Source: Ignavibacteriaceae bacterium
Lineage (GTDB): Bacteria > Bacteroidota > Ignavibacteria > Ignavibacteriales > Ignavibacteriaceae
Direction: 5' to 3'
Length of the DNA stretch: 39,912 nt
Assembly (NCBI GenBank): GCA_014860115.1
Contig: JACZKK010000196.1
Coordinates: 1 to 39,912 of the forward strand
Made by a program: the position numbers and the translations under genes. The notes beneath the pieces were generated by a model. It was not told the origin of the DNA. It did no database searches and saw nothing but the letters and a program-made list of their open reading frames with translations. Shown here in pieces: positions 16,964-26,600 of this stretch. Numbering within the stretch: the stretch's first letter is position 1; each line of letters opens with the position of its first letter.

Positions 16964-18109
16964 TTATCGCAGCAACACCATCTTCTTTACTGCAACGAAG
17001 GCATTGCTTTCAACTTTATATATGTAAATCCCCGAAGAAAGATGTTCTGAACGGAATTCAACCTCATAAATCCCAGGTTCTTTTTCTTCATCAACCAATG
17101 TAGCGACTTCATTTCCTAAAATGTCAAAAACTTTTAATTGTACGGGCACAATATATTGTGCCCCTACGGATGGGATTGTAAATTTTATTTTGGTGCTTGG
17201 ATTAAAAGGATTAGGATAATTTTGTGACAGAGTATATGCTTCAGGGAGTAAACTGACTTCTAAGTTTAAAATTTCTGATTCCGTTTTTGTTCCATCAAAA
17301 TCTAACTGAACAAGCTTATATGAATAACTCCCCGGCTCAAGATCTTTATCTGTAAAAGAATAACTATTTTCCTCTGTTGAAGTTCCCTGTCCTTGAACGA
17401 ATCCGATCATTTCGAATTGCAGATTTCGGATTTCTCCCGAAGGGATGGATGACCAGGATTTCGGATATACGTTAGCACGCAGGATTTCGAAGCCTGAATT
17501 ATTTGTTTCAGTTGCTGTTTTCCATTTAAGTATGACATTATTGTGATCCACAGAAGCCGTAAATGAAACAAGTTCAACAGGAAGGGGACCGAATAAATCA
17601 GTGAATTCTCCAGTCTGCCACAGAGTTGAGTTGTTTGCGTCGTAAATGCCCCAAAACGGGCTTGCTGTCTGCCAGGTTAAATGAGCAGCACCATTTGGAT
17701 CAACAATATCGAAATGAATTGTAACAACATCTGTCCATCCAGGGCTGGCAGTTACAATTGTTCCATTATTATTATTTGTAAAAGGCAAATCAATATTTAC
17801 CCATATTTGGTTTCTTATCGGTTTTGTAATTGTTGCCGGCGAGTAATTCCCATTATAAAAGTTGTGAAAAAAGTAATCCACGTTATTGACCGGATTATCG
17901 CCGATAGCAACCGCAGTCGTATCAAAACTAAAAGCAATTGTTGCTCCACCAAGATCATCAGCACCCGTATCTGTATTTATCTGAAGAAGTACAGAAAGTT
18001 CTGAACTTGTTATATTTATGACAGTGAATCGTCCATTAATTGTTGTTGAAAACAATAATGAATGAGAAAAGAAGAGTAAGACCCCAAAAAGCAGATTAAA
18101 TAGTTTCAT
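16964..18109 (-). CDS. cohesin-like, Fn3-like protein with T9SS type A tail
   Basis: The start is placed at the ATG of MKLFNLLFG (18107-18109), which has GGAGCG just upstream, rather than five codons earlier; this gives 381 residues. A signal peptide comes first. The cohesin-like module (about 22-165; LLQINTNTGADDLGGATIAF, FFHNFYNGNYSPATITKP, WTDVVTIHFDIVD) is followed by an Fn3-like module (LPVELVSFTASVD, LKWKTATETNNSGFEILRA) and the T9SS tail (SQNYPNPFNPSTKIKF ... VKKMVLLR). Two repeats are embedded in frame. About 17 codons (YPKSWSSIPSGEIRNLQ) lie inside the Fn3-like module, from a repeat at 17419-17465. The 20-base palindrome at 17144-17163 encodes VGAQYIVPV. It is a close paralogue of the genes on both sides. 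Probable surface anchor for dockerin-bearing proteins (inference). Confidence 0.87.
   Translation of the reverse strand: MKLFNLLFGVLLFFSHSLLFSTTINGRFTVINITSSELSVLLQINTDTGADDLGGATIAFSFDTTAVAIGDNPVNNVDYFFHNFYNGNYSPATITKPIRNQIWVNIDLPFTNNNNGTIVTASPGWTDVVTIHFDIVDPNGAAHLTWQTASPFWGIYDANNSTLWQTGEFTDLFGPLPVELVSFTASVDHNNVILKWKTATETNNSGFEILRANVYPKSWSSIPSGEIRNLQFEMIGFVQGQGTSTEENSYSFTDKDLEPGSYSYKLVQLDFDGTKTESEILNLEVSLLPEAYTLSQNYPNPFNPSTKIKFTIPSVGAQYIVPVQLKVFDILGNEVATLVDEEKEPGIYEVEFRSEHLSSGIYIYKVESNAFVAVKKMVLLR
17144..17163. repeat. 20-base perfect palindrome within coding sequence
   Basis: Second copy of GGGCACAATATATTGTGCCC. With one mismatch the symmetry extends outwards (GTAC... against ...CTAC). It is in frame in the T9SS tail, exactly as at 15122-15141. 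Confidence 0.9.
17419..17465. repeat. in-frame repeat insertion in Fn3-like module
   Basis: CAGATTTCGGATTTCTCCCG ... GACCAGGATTTCGG lies between the codons for EILRANV and FEMIGFVQG. Sister Fn3-like modules in this window (9184, 10953 genes) run through this point without it. Confidence 0.65.
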
Positions 18110-18795
18110 ATTTCGCTCCACCAAAAAAAGAGTTTGTCCATTTCGGCCATTTCTATTACTCTTTATTGAAGTAATCCAGCATCGTATCTATCAATACAGG
18201 ATTTTTAGCAGCCATTCCTTAGTATTCTTTTGCAAATAAGAAAATATTTTCTGCTGAACCGAAATTGTATCAGCAATTTATTTTCTATAATTAACCACCA
18301 ATTGTTGATTGGTTATAGTTTTCTCAACTTAGATACCACCGGATAATTCGATGAATTTGAAGAGAAAAAGAATGACTAAAAAATTTATGGGGTGACGGAC
18401 GACGAATCTGGCCGTCAGGAAATAGTCGGAAATTAGAATGAGTTTTTTTGAACTTCAGGAGTCATAAGAATAAAGTTTATCAGAATACTGGTAGTCACAG
18501 GATTTATCCTGCGGGATTTGATTGAGAACGCAACTCGCCCCGTCTCGCCTTCGGCTTCGCCCAGGCGGAAAAGTTACGAATTTGTTTAATTAACGCAAGC
18601 TAAAGCTTGCGACTACCCGGAAAAAATTATTTTTGAGACAGCCTCTAGATTATTTACTCTCATATAAGTGTTTATGATTTTTTTAGTTGTGGTACAGAAA
18701 TCTCAGGTCTGGAGACCTGAGCCACGCTGAACTATACTTCGTTTCGCCGAGACAAGTCGGACACCCTCTCCCTCAGAAAGAGGGATGGGGGTGAG
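18110..18795. repeat. gene-free region with a MITE-like copy and palindromes
   Basis: No gene is seen. 18529-18645 is a copy, in opposite orientation, of the element at 8337-8454. It shares CGCAAGCTAAAGCTTGCGAC and ends GAGACAGCCTC. It carries an inner insertion (GCCCCGTCTCGCCTTCGGC...CCCAGGCGG) and has lost its left terminus. 18705-18723 is the CTCAGGTCTGGAGACCTGAG-type palindrome. 18765-18800 holds the ACCCTCTCCCTCAGAAAGAGG repeat. Confidence 0.65.
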
Positions 18796-18880
18796 GGAAA
18801 ATTTTATTTTTGTTAAGGGATTAAAAGGATTGGGATAGTTTTGAACAAGATCAAAGTATTTCAGTGACGTATTTAGTTTC
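18796..18880 (-). pseudogene. fossil of the start of a T9SS sorting domain
   Basis: The minus strand reads LKYFDLVQNYPNPFNPLTKI and KFSL, then breaks into the CTCACCCCCATCCCTC repeat. Only the first 20-25 residues of the tail remain. The break falls at the same loop where repeats sit in the living genes at 14942, 16964 and 19035. Confidence 0.7.
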
Positions 18881-19034
18881 AACAGTAAGAGGAAAGTCTG
18901 TATGTATTACACTCAGTCATCCACAATTAAATTATTAAATGCAATCATTCAGTCTTGCTCTTTGGAACCGGTGTATAGTATTTTAAAAAAAACAACGCTG
19001 GCGAGATGAATTTCGCACTACAATATTTTATATT

Positions 19035-19892
19035 TTATCTTAACAAAATCATTTTCTTAGTGTCAGAAAATTCAGAAGCTTGTAAACGATAGATGTAAAT
19101 CCCCGATGCCAGATTCCGGACGTCGCCGGAATGACTTGCCCCACCAAATTCGACTTCATAAACACCGGGTGCTTTTTCTTCATTTACTAATGTTGCCACT
19201 TCGTTACCGAGGATGTCGTAGACCTGCAATTTTACCGGTACAGACCCTTCGACTCCGCTCAGGGTGACATATGGAATAGTGAATTTTATTTTGGTTGAAG
19301 GATTAAACGGATTAGGATAATTCTGTGAAAGTTCAAAATTCGTTGGTAAATCTGAAACAGGTTCTACTGATGTTGGGAAATCTTCAAACACACCATTTTC
19401 CCATATAGTTGAATTATCAGCATCATATATTCCCCAGAACAAGCTGTTTGTAAGCCAGGTCAAATCCTGAGTTACGTTTAAATCCACAGTATTAAAATGA
19501 ATGGTTACAACATCTGTCCATTCGGGATTTGCAGATACAGTAGTTCCATTATTACTATTTACATATGGTAGATCAATGTTGACCCATATTGTGTTTATCA
19601 ATGGCCTTGTTATAGTCGCCACCGAATAATTTTCACCGCTAAAATTGTGGAAGGTATAATCGACATCCTGAATAGGATTTTCATTTATGGAGATAGCTGA
19701 AGTGTTAAAGTCAAAAACGATGGTTGCACCACCAAGTGCAGCATTACCTGAATTAGTGTTAATCTGAAGAAGCACTGAAGTATTTGAAGGATCAGCACTT
19801 ACAATTACAAATCTGCCATTAATGGTAGCCGGTTCTGCGGAACATGCATACCATAAGAATAGTATTACTAAAAGTGAACTATAAAGCTTCAT
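19035..19892 (-). CDS. short cohesin-like protein with T9SS type A tail
   Basis: The start is placed at MKLYSSLLV (19890-19892), with GGAGAG close upstream; four earlier codons are also open. This gives 285 residues: a signal peptide (to about 20, CSAEPA), a cohesin-like module (22-165; LLQINTNSGNAALGGATIVF, TFHNFSGENYSVATITRP, WTDVVTIHFNTVD), a short linker and the T9SS tail (SQNYPNPFNPSTKIKF ... TKKMILLR). It is the minimal version of the family at 14942 and 16964. Two repeats are embedded in the tail: VTLSGVEGS, from CTTCGACTCCGCTCAGGGTG (19241-19270), and SHSGDVRN, from CCGGACGTCGCCGGAATGAC (19111-19137). Both keep the frame. It lies downstream of the dockerin-bearing beta-helix gene at 20286, so it is a candidate anchor for it (inference). 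Confidence 0.86.
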   Translation of the reverse strand: MKLYSSLLVILFLWYACSAEPATINGRFVIVSADPSNTSVLLQINTNSGNAALGGATIVFDFNTSAISINENPIQDVDYTFHNFSGENYSVATITRPLINTIWVNIDLPYVNSNNGTTVSANPEWTDVVTIHFNTVDLNVTQDLTWLTNSLFWGIYDADNSTIWENGVFEDFPTSVEPVSDLPTNFELSQNYPNPFNPSTKIKFTIPYVTLSGVEGSVPVKLQVYDILGNEVATLVNEEKAPGVYEVEFGGASHSGDVRNLASGIYIYRLQASEFSDTKKMILLR

Positions 19893-19904
19893 ATTTCTCT
19901 CCAT

Positions 19905-20285
19905 AACATAAAAGAGTTTGCATCATATACCGGGGTCACACCCCGAACTCTTGTTAATGATATTTCGACTTGATTTTTGAACAGGCCGAATTTTTAACGC
20001 ATAGTTTCCATCCACTCCAAATTAGTTGCCCCTTGTTATTTCTTTACAAAAAAATCTTAATCTCTGAAGTCATACAACCATACAGTCATTCGATCAGTAT
20101 TTCCAACTTCAATTGATCATTACCTGATTCATCTTCCATCAACCATCCGTCTTCGCTAGGGCTTCCACCTACACTACAGTTTCGGCGGACAGGTCGTCGG
20201 ACAAGTCTCCCATCTTCTCCGCCAGAGGCGGATTTCGCCCTGCCTACCGGACAGGCAGGTTCGCTCAACATCAACCACTTTTTAC
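19905..20285. repeat. intergenic region with dispersed repeat
   Basis: No convincing gene. 20100-20280 holds a composite repeat with CCGCCAGAGGCGG and CCTGCCTACCGGACAGGCAGG-type palindromes. It gives an open 62-codon frame by chance, rich in repeat-encoded RRPVRRNCS. Confidence 0.6.
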
Positions 20286-22367
20286 CTAAGGAACCTGCGA
20301 CTCTTTTCCTTCATTAATATTGTAAAATTGATTAACATCGTAAACTGAGACCCCACTATCCATATTAAAATCACCTTGACGATATCCCATTGTACCCCTT
20401 TGTGGTAAATAAATGTAACTATAATCAAGACTATCAATTATACCATCTCCATTGCCATCAGAGGCGAACATTCCGTACTTACCTGCAGCTAATTCAACCA
20501 TTGGATTTTGACCAAAAGCTTTATTCATTGAAGTTGTGAAATCATATAATGTGGAGTTTGATGATAGTTGAACTGGTCCCGATGACATAATTGCCAGATG
20601 ATTTCTATGATATATAACTATATAGTAAGAACCCGGGTCAACATTGTTAAAAAAGACACCTTCAATACCATTTGGTTCTAACAGAAGTCCGTTATTCTTC
20701 AATAATGCAGCACGTGTAGCCACAACCGGAAAAGGATAAGAAGTGCTTCTCAATTCGACCAGCACCCAATCAACAACAGAGGGATTTGAGCCCGGATTAA
20801 AATTTTCATTCCCACTGTAGTTCCAGGGTGGTGAGTTATAAGGCTGTGAATTTGGCAAAAAACCACCCTGATTAAGGGAAGTTGACATAATATTAGAACT
20901 GAATGGACCCTGGATATAAATTTTTCCTTTCAGATTTACACCATTTTGTGGCACTCCTTGATACTGTAAAGCACCAGCATCCCAGGCACCTGTAGTTGGT
21001 CTGGGATTACCTAAAATGTCATAGGCTAATTCCGGATATTCTGATAACAGATTTATACCCCCTCCCCTTCCAAATTCCGTATAGTAACCGCTTGCAAGCG
21101 TATCATATTTATTTGTGAATGTTACGTTGATGGAGTTAGCTATATCGCCATGTGTATCATAACCATCACCTCTCCATTGAGTCCAAGTCCTGGTTGGGCC
21201 ATTGTAAGCAAAAACTGTATTTCCGAAACCACCATATTTTGCATAGAAATTATAATCAATATCTTTGACTAACCCAAGCGCATCACTCATGAGATTATAT
21301 ATTTTGTCCGAAGTTGTATCTACAACAATCAAATTATTTTTTGCAATTAACGTATCAATATTGGCCGTTATTGGAGTGACCTGCACACCATCACCTTTTA
21401 GAATCAAAGTATTGTTAACTACAACTGCAGACTGGATTGTGCTGGCCGAATTAAGTTGACCGAACCAGATTCCGGCCATAGTAGTATTATTTTTCTCATC
21501 TACAATTATATTATTATAAACAAGCCATTTTAGATTTTTCTGATTCTGGAAATACATCATACCATTCCAACTTGTTCCAACTGCACCCTGATTTATAACG
21601 ACATTATTAGATATGGTATTGATTGCATAAGTTCCTGGGGTAGCATCACCCTGACTACCAATTTGGAAACAATCTCTATGTGCTAAAGTAACTTCATTAT
21701 CATTTCTGTAAATGAGTAAATTCCCATCTATAATATTCCCGCCTCTGCCTCCGCTTCCAGTAAGAAGGTCTTGGTCGTCTGTTAAACTATTTTGTTCATT
21801 TTCAAGTATACAATTTCTAATCGTAATTTTAGTACCATTCATATATATTAAACCATCTGCGAAGCCTTTCCCTTTCAGATGACAATTCTCAATAGTTTGC
21901 ATACTATCCACGTAAACCCCAGCATCAGCATTTCCTATTCTTACAAAACCAGTTCCGTTTGTTCTAGTTTCAAAAATATTAAAGCCAGTGAACTTAATAT
22001 TTGACTTATTCACCCAAGTAATAGGAGGTTTAAGATAAACATGTCCATTATGCCCTAAATGATAAGCAGGTGTAATTACGACCGGGTTGCCAGAAGCAAA
22101 GGTGTGCCTTATATTATCCTCACCTCTTACTGAACATTTAGTATAGTAAGTTGAATCGTCACCTCCAGATATATAAACAGTATCTCCCGGTTGAAGTATA
22201 GCCCAATTAATACCTTTATTGCCATACCAACTGGATGAATCTAAATAATTCCAAGCATCAGTCCAGTTTCTTCCCGTATTAGCTCCGGTTGCGTCTCTAT
22301 CAACATACCAAACATTTTGTGCTTGTACCGTAAAAAATATCAGTATGCTTATAATTATTGCTTTCAT
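20286..22367 (-). CDS. secreted right-handed beta-helix protein with C-terminal dockerin
   Basis: A 693-residue protein with a short signal peptide (about 1-17, ending VQAQ). The body (18-470) begins WYVDRDATGANTGRNWTDAW and has many short N-rich coils (IENCHLKGKG, ITIRNCILENE, ISNNVVINQG, VYNNIIVDE, VVNNTLILKG, IAKNNLIVVD). This is the ladder pattern of pectate-lyase-like right-handed beta-helices, ending in LGNPRPTTGAWDAGALQYQG as in many secreted polysaccharide-binding helices. Residues 480-625 form the same module as in 12114-13718 (VVDWVLVELRS, GSYYIVIYHRNHLAIM). The dockerin-like end has SDGNGDGIIDSLDYSYI and DFNMDSGVSVYDVNQFY; the second loop is less canonical. There is no T9SS tail. 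Substrate and enzymatic activity are not evident. Confidence 0.84.
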   Translation of the reverse strand: MKAIIISILIFFTVQAQNVWYVDRDATGANTGRNWTDAWNYLDSSSWYGNKGINWAILQPGDTVYISGGDDSTYYTKCSVRGEDNIRHTFASGNPVVITPAYHLGHNGHVYLKPPITWVNKSNIKFTGFNIFETRTNGTGFVRIGNADAGVYVDSMQTIENCHLKGKGFADGLIYMNGTKITIRNCILENEQNSLTDDQDLLTGSGGRGGNIIDGNLLIYRNDNEVTLAHRDCFQIGSQGDATPGTYAINTISNNVVINQGAVGTSWNGMMYFQNQKNLKWLVYNNIIVDEKNNTTMAGIWFGQLNSASTIQSAVVVNNTLILKGDGVQVTPITANIDTLIAKNNLIVVDTTSDKIYNLMSDALGLVKDIDYNFYAKYGGFGNTVFAYNGPTRTWTQWRGDGYDTHGDIANSINVTFTNKYDTLASGYYTEFGRGGGINLLSEYPELAYDILGNPRPTTGAWDAGALQYQGVPQNGVNLKGKIYIQGPFSSNIMSTSLNQGGFLPNSQPYNSPPWNYSGNENFNPGSNPSVVDWVLVELRSTSYPFPVVATRAALLKNNGLLLEPNGIEGVFFNNVDPGSYYIVIYHRNHLAIMSSGPVQLSSNSTLYDFTTSMNKAFGQNPMVELAAGKYGMFASDGNGDGIIDSLDYSYIYLPQRGTMGYRQGDFNMDSGVSVYDVNQFYNINEGKESQVP

Positions 22368-22502
22368 ATGTCCATCTCCCTATTTTAGAACCACCATGTT
22401 GTATAATTAAAAAGATTTTATACGCTTCAATATTATTCTTCCAACTGGCCCGAGCTCAATTTATACACTAGTATCTGAAAAATTATAAATTAAAATTTCT
22501 AA

Positions 22503-22736
22503 TTATAGAATAAATTGCATCCCGAGAGGCATCAGCGAAAATAAAAATGCTGAAACAGTATCTGTTGTTTCCTGAAAATGAAGAAAAATATAGGCAGCCA
22601 GATAAGTTATCAGCGAAAAGAAATATACTATATGCCAGGAGCGATTTATTGCAAGTGAAATCCGGGATGCTTTTGCTGAGAAAAACTGTATCATCTGATT
22701 TGTCTCCAGTAAAATATTTTGTTGTAGCAATAACAA
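22503..22736 (-). CDS. small hydrophobic protein, uncertain
   Basis: A 77-residue open frame with two likely membrane segments (WHIVYFFSLITYLAAYIFL and VSAFLFSLMPLGMQFIL). No family is recognised. Another plus-strand frame overlaps it, and neither has a good ribosome binding site. It could be a remnant of a larger membrane protein. Reported because the composition looks protein-like, at low confidence. Confidence 0.25.
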   Translation of the reverse strand: MLLLQQNILLETNQMIQFFSAKASRISLAINRSWHIVYFFSLITYLAAYIFLHFQETTDTVSAFLFSLMPLGMQFIL

Positions 22737-23610
22737 AATTTGTACCTTATTGAATCATTGTTTTTTAATGGCAATCAAAATGGGACATTGCGTAATATTG
22801 TAATTCTGGTAATATTTACTTTCTCTTTCCTGGCTATGGGAAATGAATACGTCAAAGGGGGATTAAAACGGAAATTAAGTCGGAGGAATAATCCAAGAAC
22901 TAAAGTATTCTATTTCTTGGGGTTGAAAAGTAAATTTATTTTAAGTTAATAAAAAGTCAGAATACAGTGCCAGCTAAAAAAGTAATTATAAGGTGAGATA
23001 TATCAGAGACAGCGTGGCAGAAATGTACAGACACCTATTATGATTATTCAGGTATTTGATGAGCGTCTTGCGGACAATCAGCTAGAAGGTATTTCCGGAA
23101 ATTAGCTAGAGCCCGGATAATATAAATTTGTATATTCGGAATAATAATGTTTAGAATCCTACAAAAAGCCTAATTTGAGACAGAATATGTTGAAAAGAGG
23201 GATTTTTTAATTAGAAATGTAATTTTTTTTTTGGCATAGCTATAGTATACAATCATCAGCAAAAAACGAGCAATTTTTGACTTAAAATTAAATTGAGGGA
23301 TACTCTCCGATTTGAAGAACCATTTTATTCAATTATTTTTTAATTATAACTTAGTGAGTTATGTTAAGAAGTACTGCCATAAATTTGTCATTCTGGCTCG
23401 TTCCGGCAGAACGCTCGTCTCGGTTGGACGAAGTCCTAACGGAGAGTTCTGACGGACTTGTCCAGAATCCGAAAAGACTAAACTAACATAGATTCCGAAC
23501 TCCCCGCCAATTGACGGGTCGCCGGAATGACACCTTTGAGTAACGTGAGTTAATAATAGATATAAAGTACAGATGCTGGAATTTCTTAAAGTATTTTTAA
23601 AATAAAAAAA
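22737..23610. other. gene-poor leader region of the biosynthetic operon
   Basis: Short frames here (for example 22740-22949) have no recognised motif. 23386-23532 is a composite repeat: CATTCTGGCTCG..., GACGAAGTCCTAACGGAGAG and ...GCCGGAATGAC at its right end. The promoter for the biosynthetic genes should lie between about 23200 and 23600, but no convincing -35/-10 pair was identified. Confidence 0.5.
23386..23532. repeat. dispersed repeat upstream of biosynthetic operon
   Basis: TGTCATTCTGGCTCGTTCCG at the left and CGCCGGAATGACA at the right form inverted ends. Inner modules (ACGCTCGTCTCGG, TCCTAACGGAGAGT, ACGGACTTGTCC) match those at 14740-14830 in reverse order. It lies about 80 bases before the first biosynthetic gene. 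Confidence 0.7.
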
Positions 23611-26600
23611 ATGAAACAGAAGTTACTTAAAGAGAATAAAATTGAAATTTCTCAAGATAAAGGTGCAATTGTAATAAGTCTTACAGACCTACCATATCTT
23701 GCCGATCATGCTTTCCAGGGAATGGTGGTTCTGCCGGGATCTGCTTATATAGAAATGTCGCTGATTATCTGCAACCAGCTTTACAATAAGCTGCCCTTCA
23801 CACTGAGTAAAATTAATTTTGAGAACTTAATTATACTATCAGAAAACGATACGAAAATTGATTTTGAATTGTTCGATGACTCAGACAAAGAATTGCGGAT
23901 AAAATTCAAAGAGAAAATTGAAAATGATAAATCAATTGAGAAAACCACTTCTGCGACAACTCTATACCTTCACAAGGATGAACTAGCAGTTACGTCACAG
24001 ATTTACGATTTCAGAATTTCAGAATTTCAGAAAGCGGCTGAGAAAAAAATTTTAGCAGAAGAGTTTTACAGCAAATTATCTCAAAACGGAAATCAATATG
24101 GTCCACAATTCCAGAACATCAAAGAAATATGGTTATCGGGAACTAAAGCTCTCGCAAGGTTAAAAAGCAAATCAAAAGTGAGTGAAATTCCGGGTGATCA
24201 TTTTTTAAACCCATCATTGCTGGATTCCTTTACGCAGCTTCTATCAGTGCTCAATGAAAGCAATGGCAGAACATTTATACTAAATTCTATTGAGAAAATT
24301 AAAGTTTTCAACTACGATTTTCCTGAAGAGGTGTGGTGCACAGCAAATCTCTCACCAAATATTAAAAAAGAAGAGAATGGATTTGAGGGTGATCTTAAAG
24401 TATTTGATCCTGAGGGCAAAATATACATTGAACTAAACGGAGTTAAGTTTAAATACCTGGAAACATTTCAAACACATGATAAAATTCCGGATAAAGTAAA
24501 AAATGCTTTGTGTATTGCTTCCACGTTCACAGCAGATCCACTTGAGGATTCATTGAAATACTGGGACGATTACTTTAACCTGTCATTTGATGTCCAATTT
24601 GCTCCGTACAACCAGGTGTTTCAGGAACTGTTAAACCCGCAAAGCTTACTTTCGGTAAATCAGAACGGCATTAATGTAATACTTCTTGGATTGGAAGACT
24701 GGACAAGAAACGATCATGGGCTAACATCAAAAGTAAGCGATGCCGAGAGAGAAAAGCTATTTAAGGATAAGTCCACCTATACTCTGCCCAACCACCTGGA
24801 AATTGTTCACCTGAATAAGTATGAGACCGAATATGTTTATAAAGAAATTTTTGCAGATAAATGTTATCTCAAGCATGGAATTGCTTTAAATGACGGCGAT
24901 ACTATTATTGATATCGGTGCAAACATAGGTTTGTTTACATTGTTCGTTAATCAATACTGTAAGGATCCCGTTGTTTATTCTTTTGAACCTTCTCCCGTGG
25001 TTTACGATCTATTGAAGACGAACTCCGAGTTATATGGTTCCAGAGTTAAAACTTTTAACTTAGGAGTTTCGGATCGCGAGAAAACTGCAACGTTTACTTT
25101 TTATGAAAGTTCATCTGTATTTTCAAGCTTTAATCCTGATGAAACCAAGGACAAAGAAGCAATTCAAGCCGTTGTAAGAAATATGCTGAAAGATACTGCA
25201 GGCTCAGATGATGGTTCAATTGAAGAATATGTTGAAGAACTTACAAGCGGCAGACTAGAAAGTAAATCATATGAGTGCCGATTGTTGTCTATATCTGATA
25301 TTATAAAAGAAAATAATATTAAAAAAATAGATCTCCTTAAGATAGATGCAGAGAAAAGTGAGTTGGGTATTATTCAGGGAATTAATGATGAAGATTGGGA
25401 TAAGATAGAGCAGATTGTGATTGAGATTCATGACAAATCGAGGAAGGTGCTTGAGGAAATTGAAAAAATTCTTAAGTCGAATGGTTTTAGTATTGCAGTT
25501 GAAGAAGAAAAGATGCTTAAGGAATCAGGTCTATTTAATGTTTTTGCAATTAAGAAAATTTCTGATGACAATCAACAGGTAGATAACAATCAAACAAAAT
25601 CACTGTCTGAGCGATTGAGTGAAAATATAGAAAATTTCGTCAACGCATTAAGTTCATTCAAACAAAGATCAACGATTCCTCTTGTCGTGGCGGTTACTCC
25701 AAGATCCACGGAAGCTATTATTAAACCAGCATTTCAAAGTTTGTTTGACAAATATGAAGAGGAATTATTCGATCAGATAAATAGCCTGCCAAATGTTTAT
25801 ACGATTACTTCTGAATCATTACTGGCTGCTTATCCAATCGTAAATTATTATGATCCACAGGGGGATGAATTAGGACATATACCTTATACCTTACCATTTT
25901 TTAGTTCGTTGGGCACGAGTCTGATCAGACTAATATTCTCACTTGAGCATTCTCCATATAAAGTAATCGCGCTTGATTGTGACAATACACTCTGGAAAGG
26001 TGTTTGCGGGGAAGATGGCCCGCGCGGCATTCAGATTTCAGAAAATTATAAGTTCCTGCAAAAGTTTATTATTGACCAGATAAACGCAGGTATGCTCGTT
26101 TGTCTATGCAGTAAAAATAATGAGGAAGATGTGCTAGAAGTATTCAGACAAAGAGATGATATGCTTCTAAAGCAGGAACATCTGGTTTCCTGGCGAACAA
26201 ACTGGGATTATAAATCAGTTAATCTAAGGTCAATTGCTGAAGAATTAAATCTTGGTCTGGACAGTTTCATGTTTATAGATGACAATCCTGTTGAATGTGC
26301 GGAAGTTAAAGCTAACTGCCCTGAAGTTTTTACCCTTCAGCTACCTCAGCGAGAAGAAGTCATACCAATTTTCTTAAAAAACATCTGGGCATTTGATCAT
26401 CTGAAGGTTACTGAGGAAGACAAAAAAAGAACAAAGATGTACCAGGAAAATATCCGGAGGGAAAAATATCTTTCAAGTGCATTAACACTAAAAGACTTTC
26501 TGGAGGGTTTGAACTTACAGATAAAAATCTCTCAACCTGATCCTGAACAAATGGAAAGAGTCTCCCAGCTTACTTATCGGACTAATCAATTTAATTTTAC

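Noticed and set aside
20086-20274. 62-codon ORF rich in Arg and Gly
   Set aside because: It lies fully in palindromic repeat DNA and has no signal, domain or ribosome binding site.
22740-22949. 69-codon plus-strand ORF with one hydrophobic stretch
   Set aside because: No recognisable motif and no ribosome binding site; it overlaps another equally weak frame.
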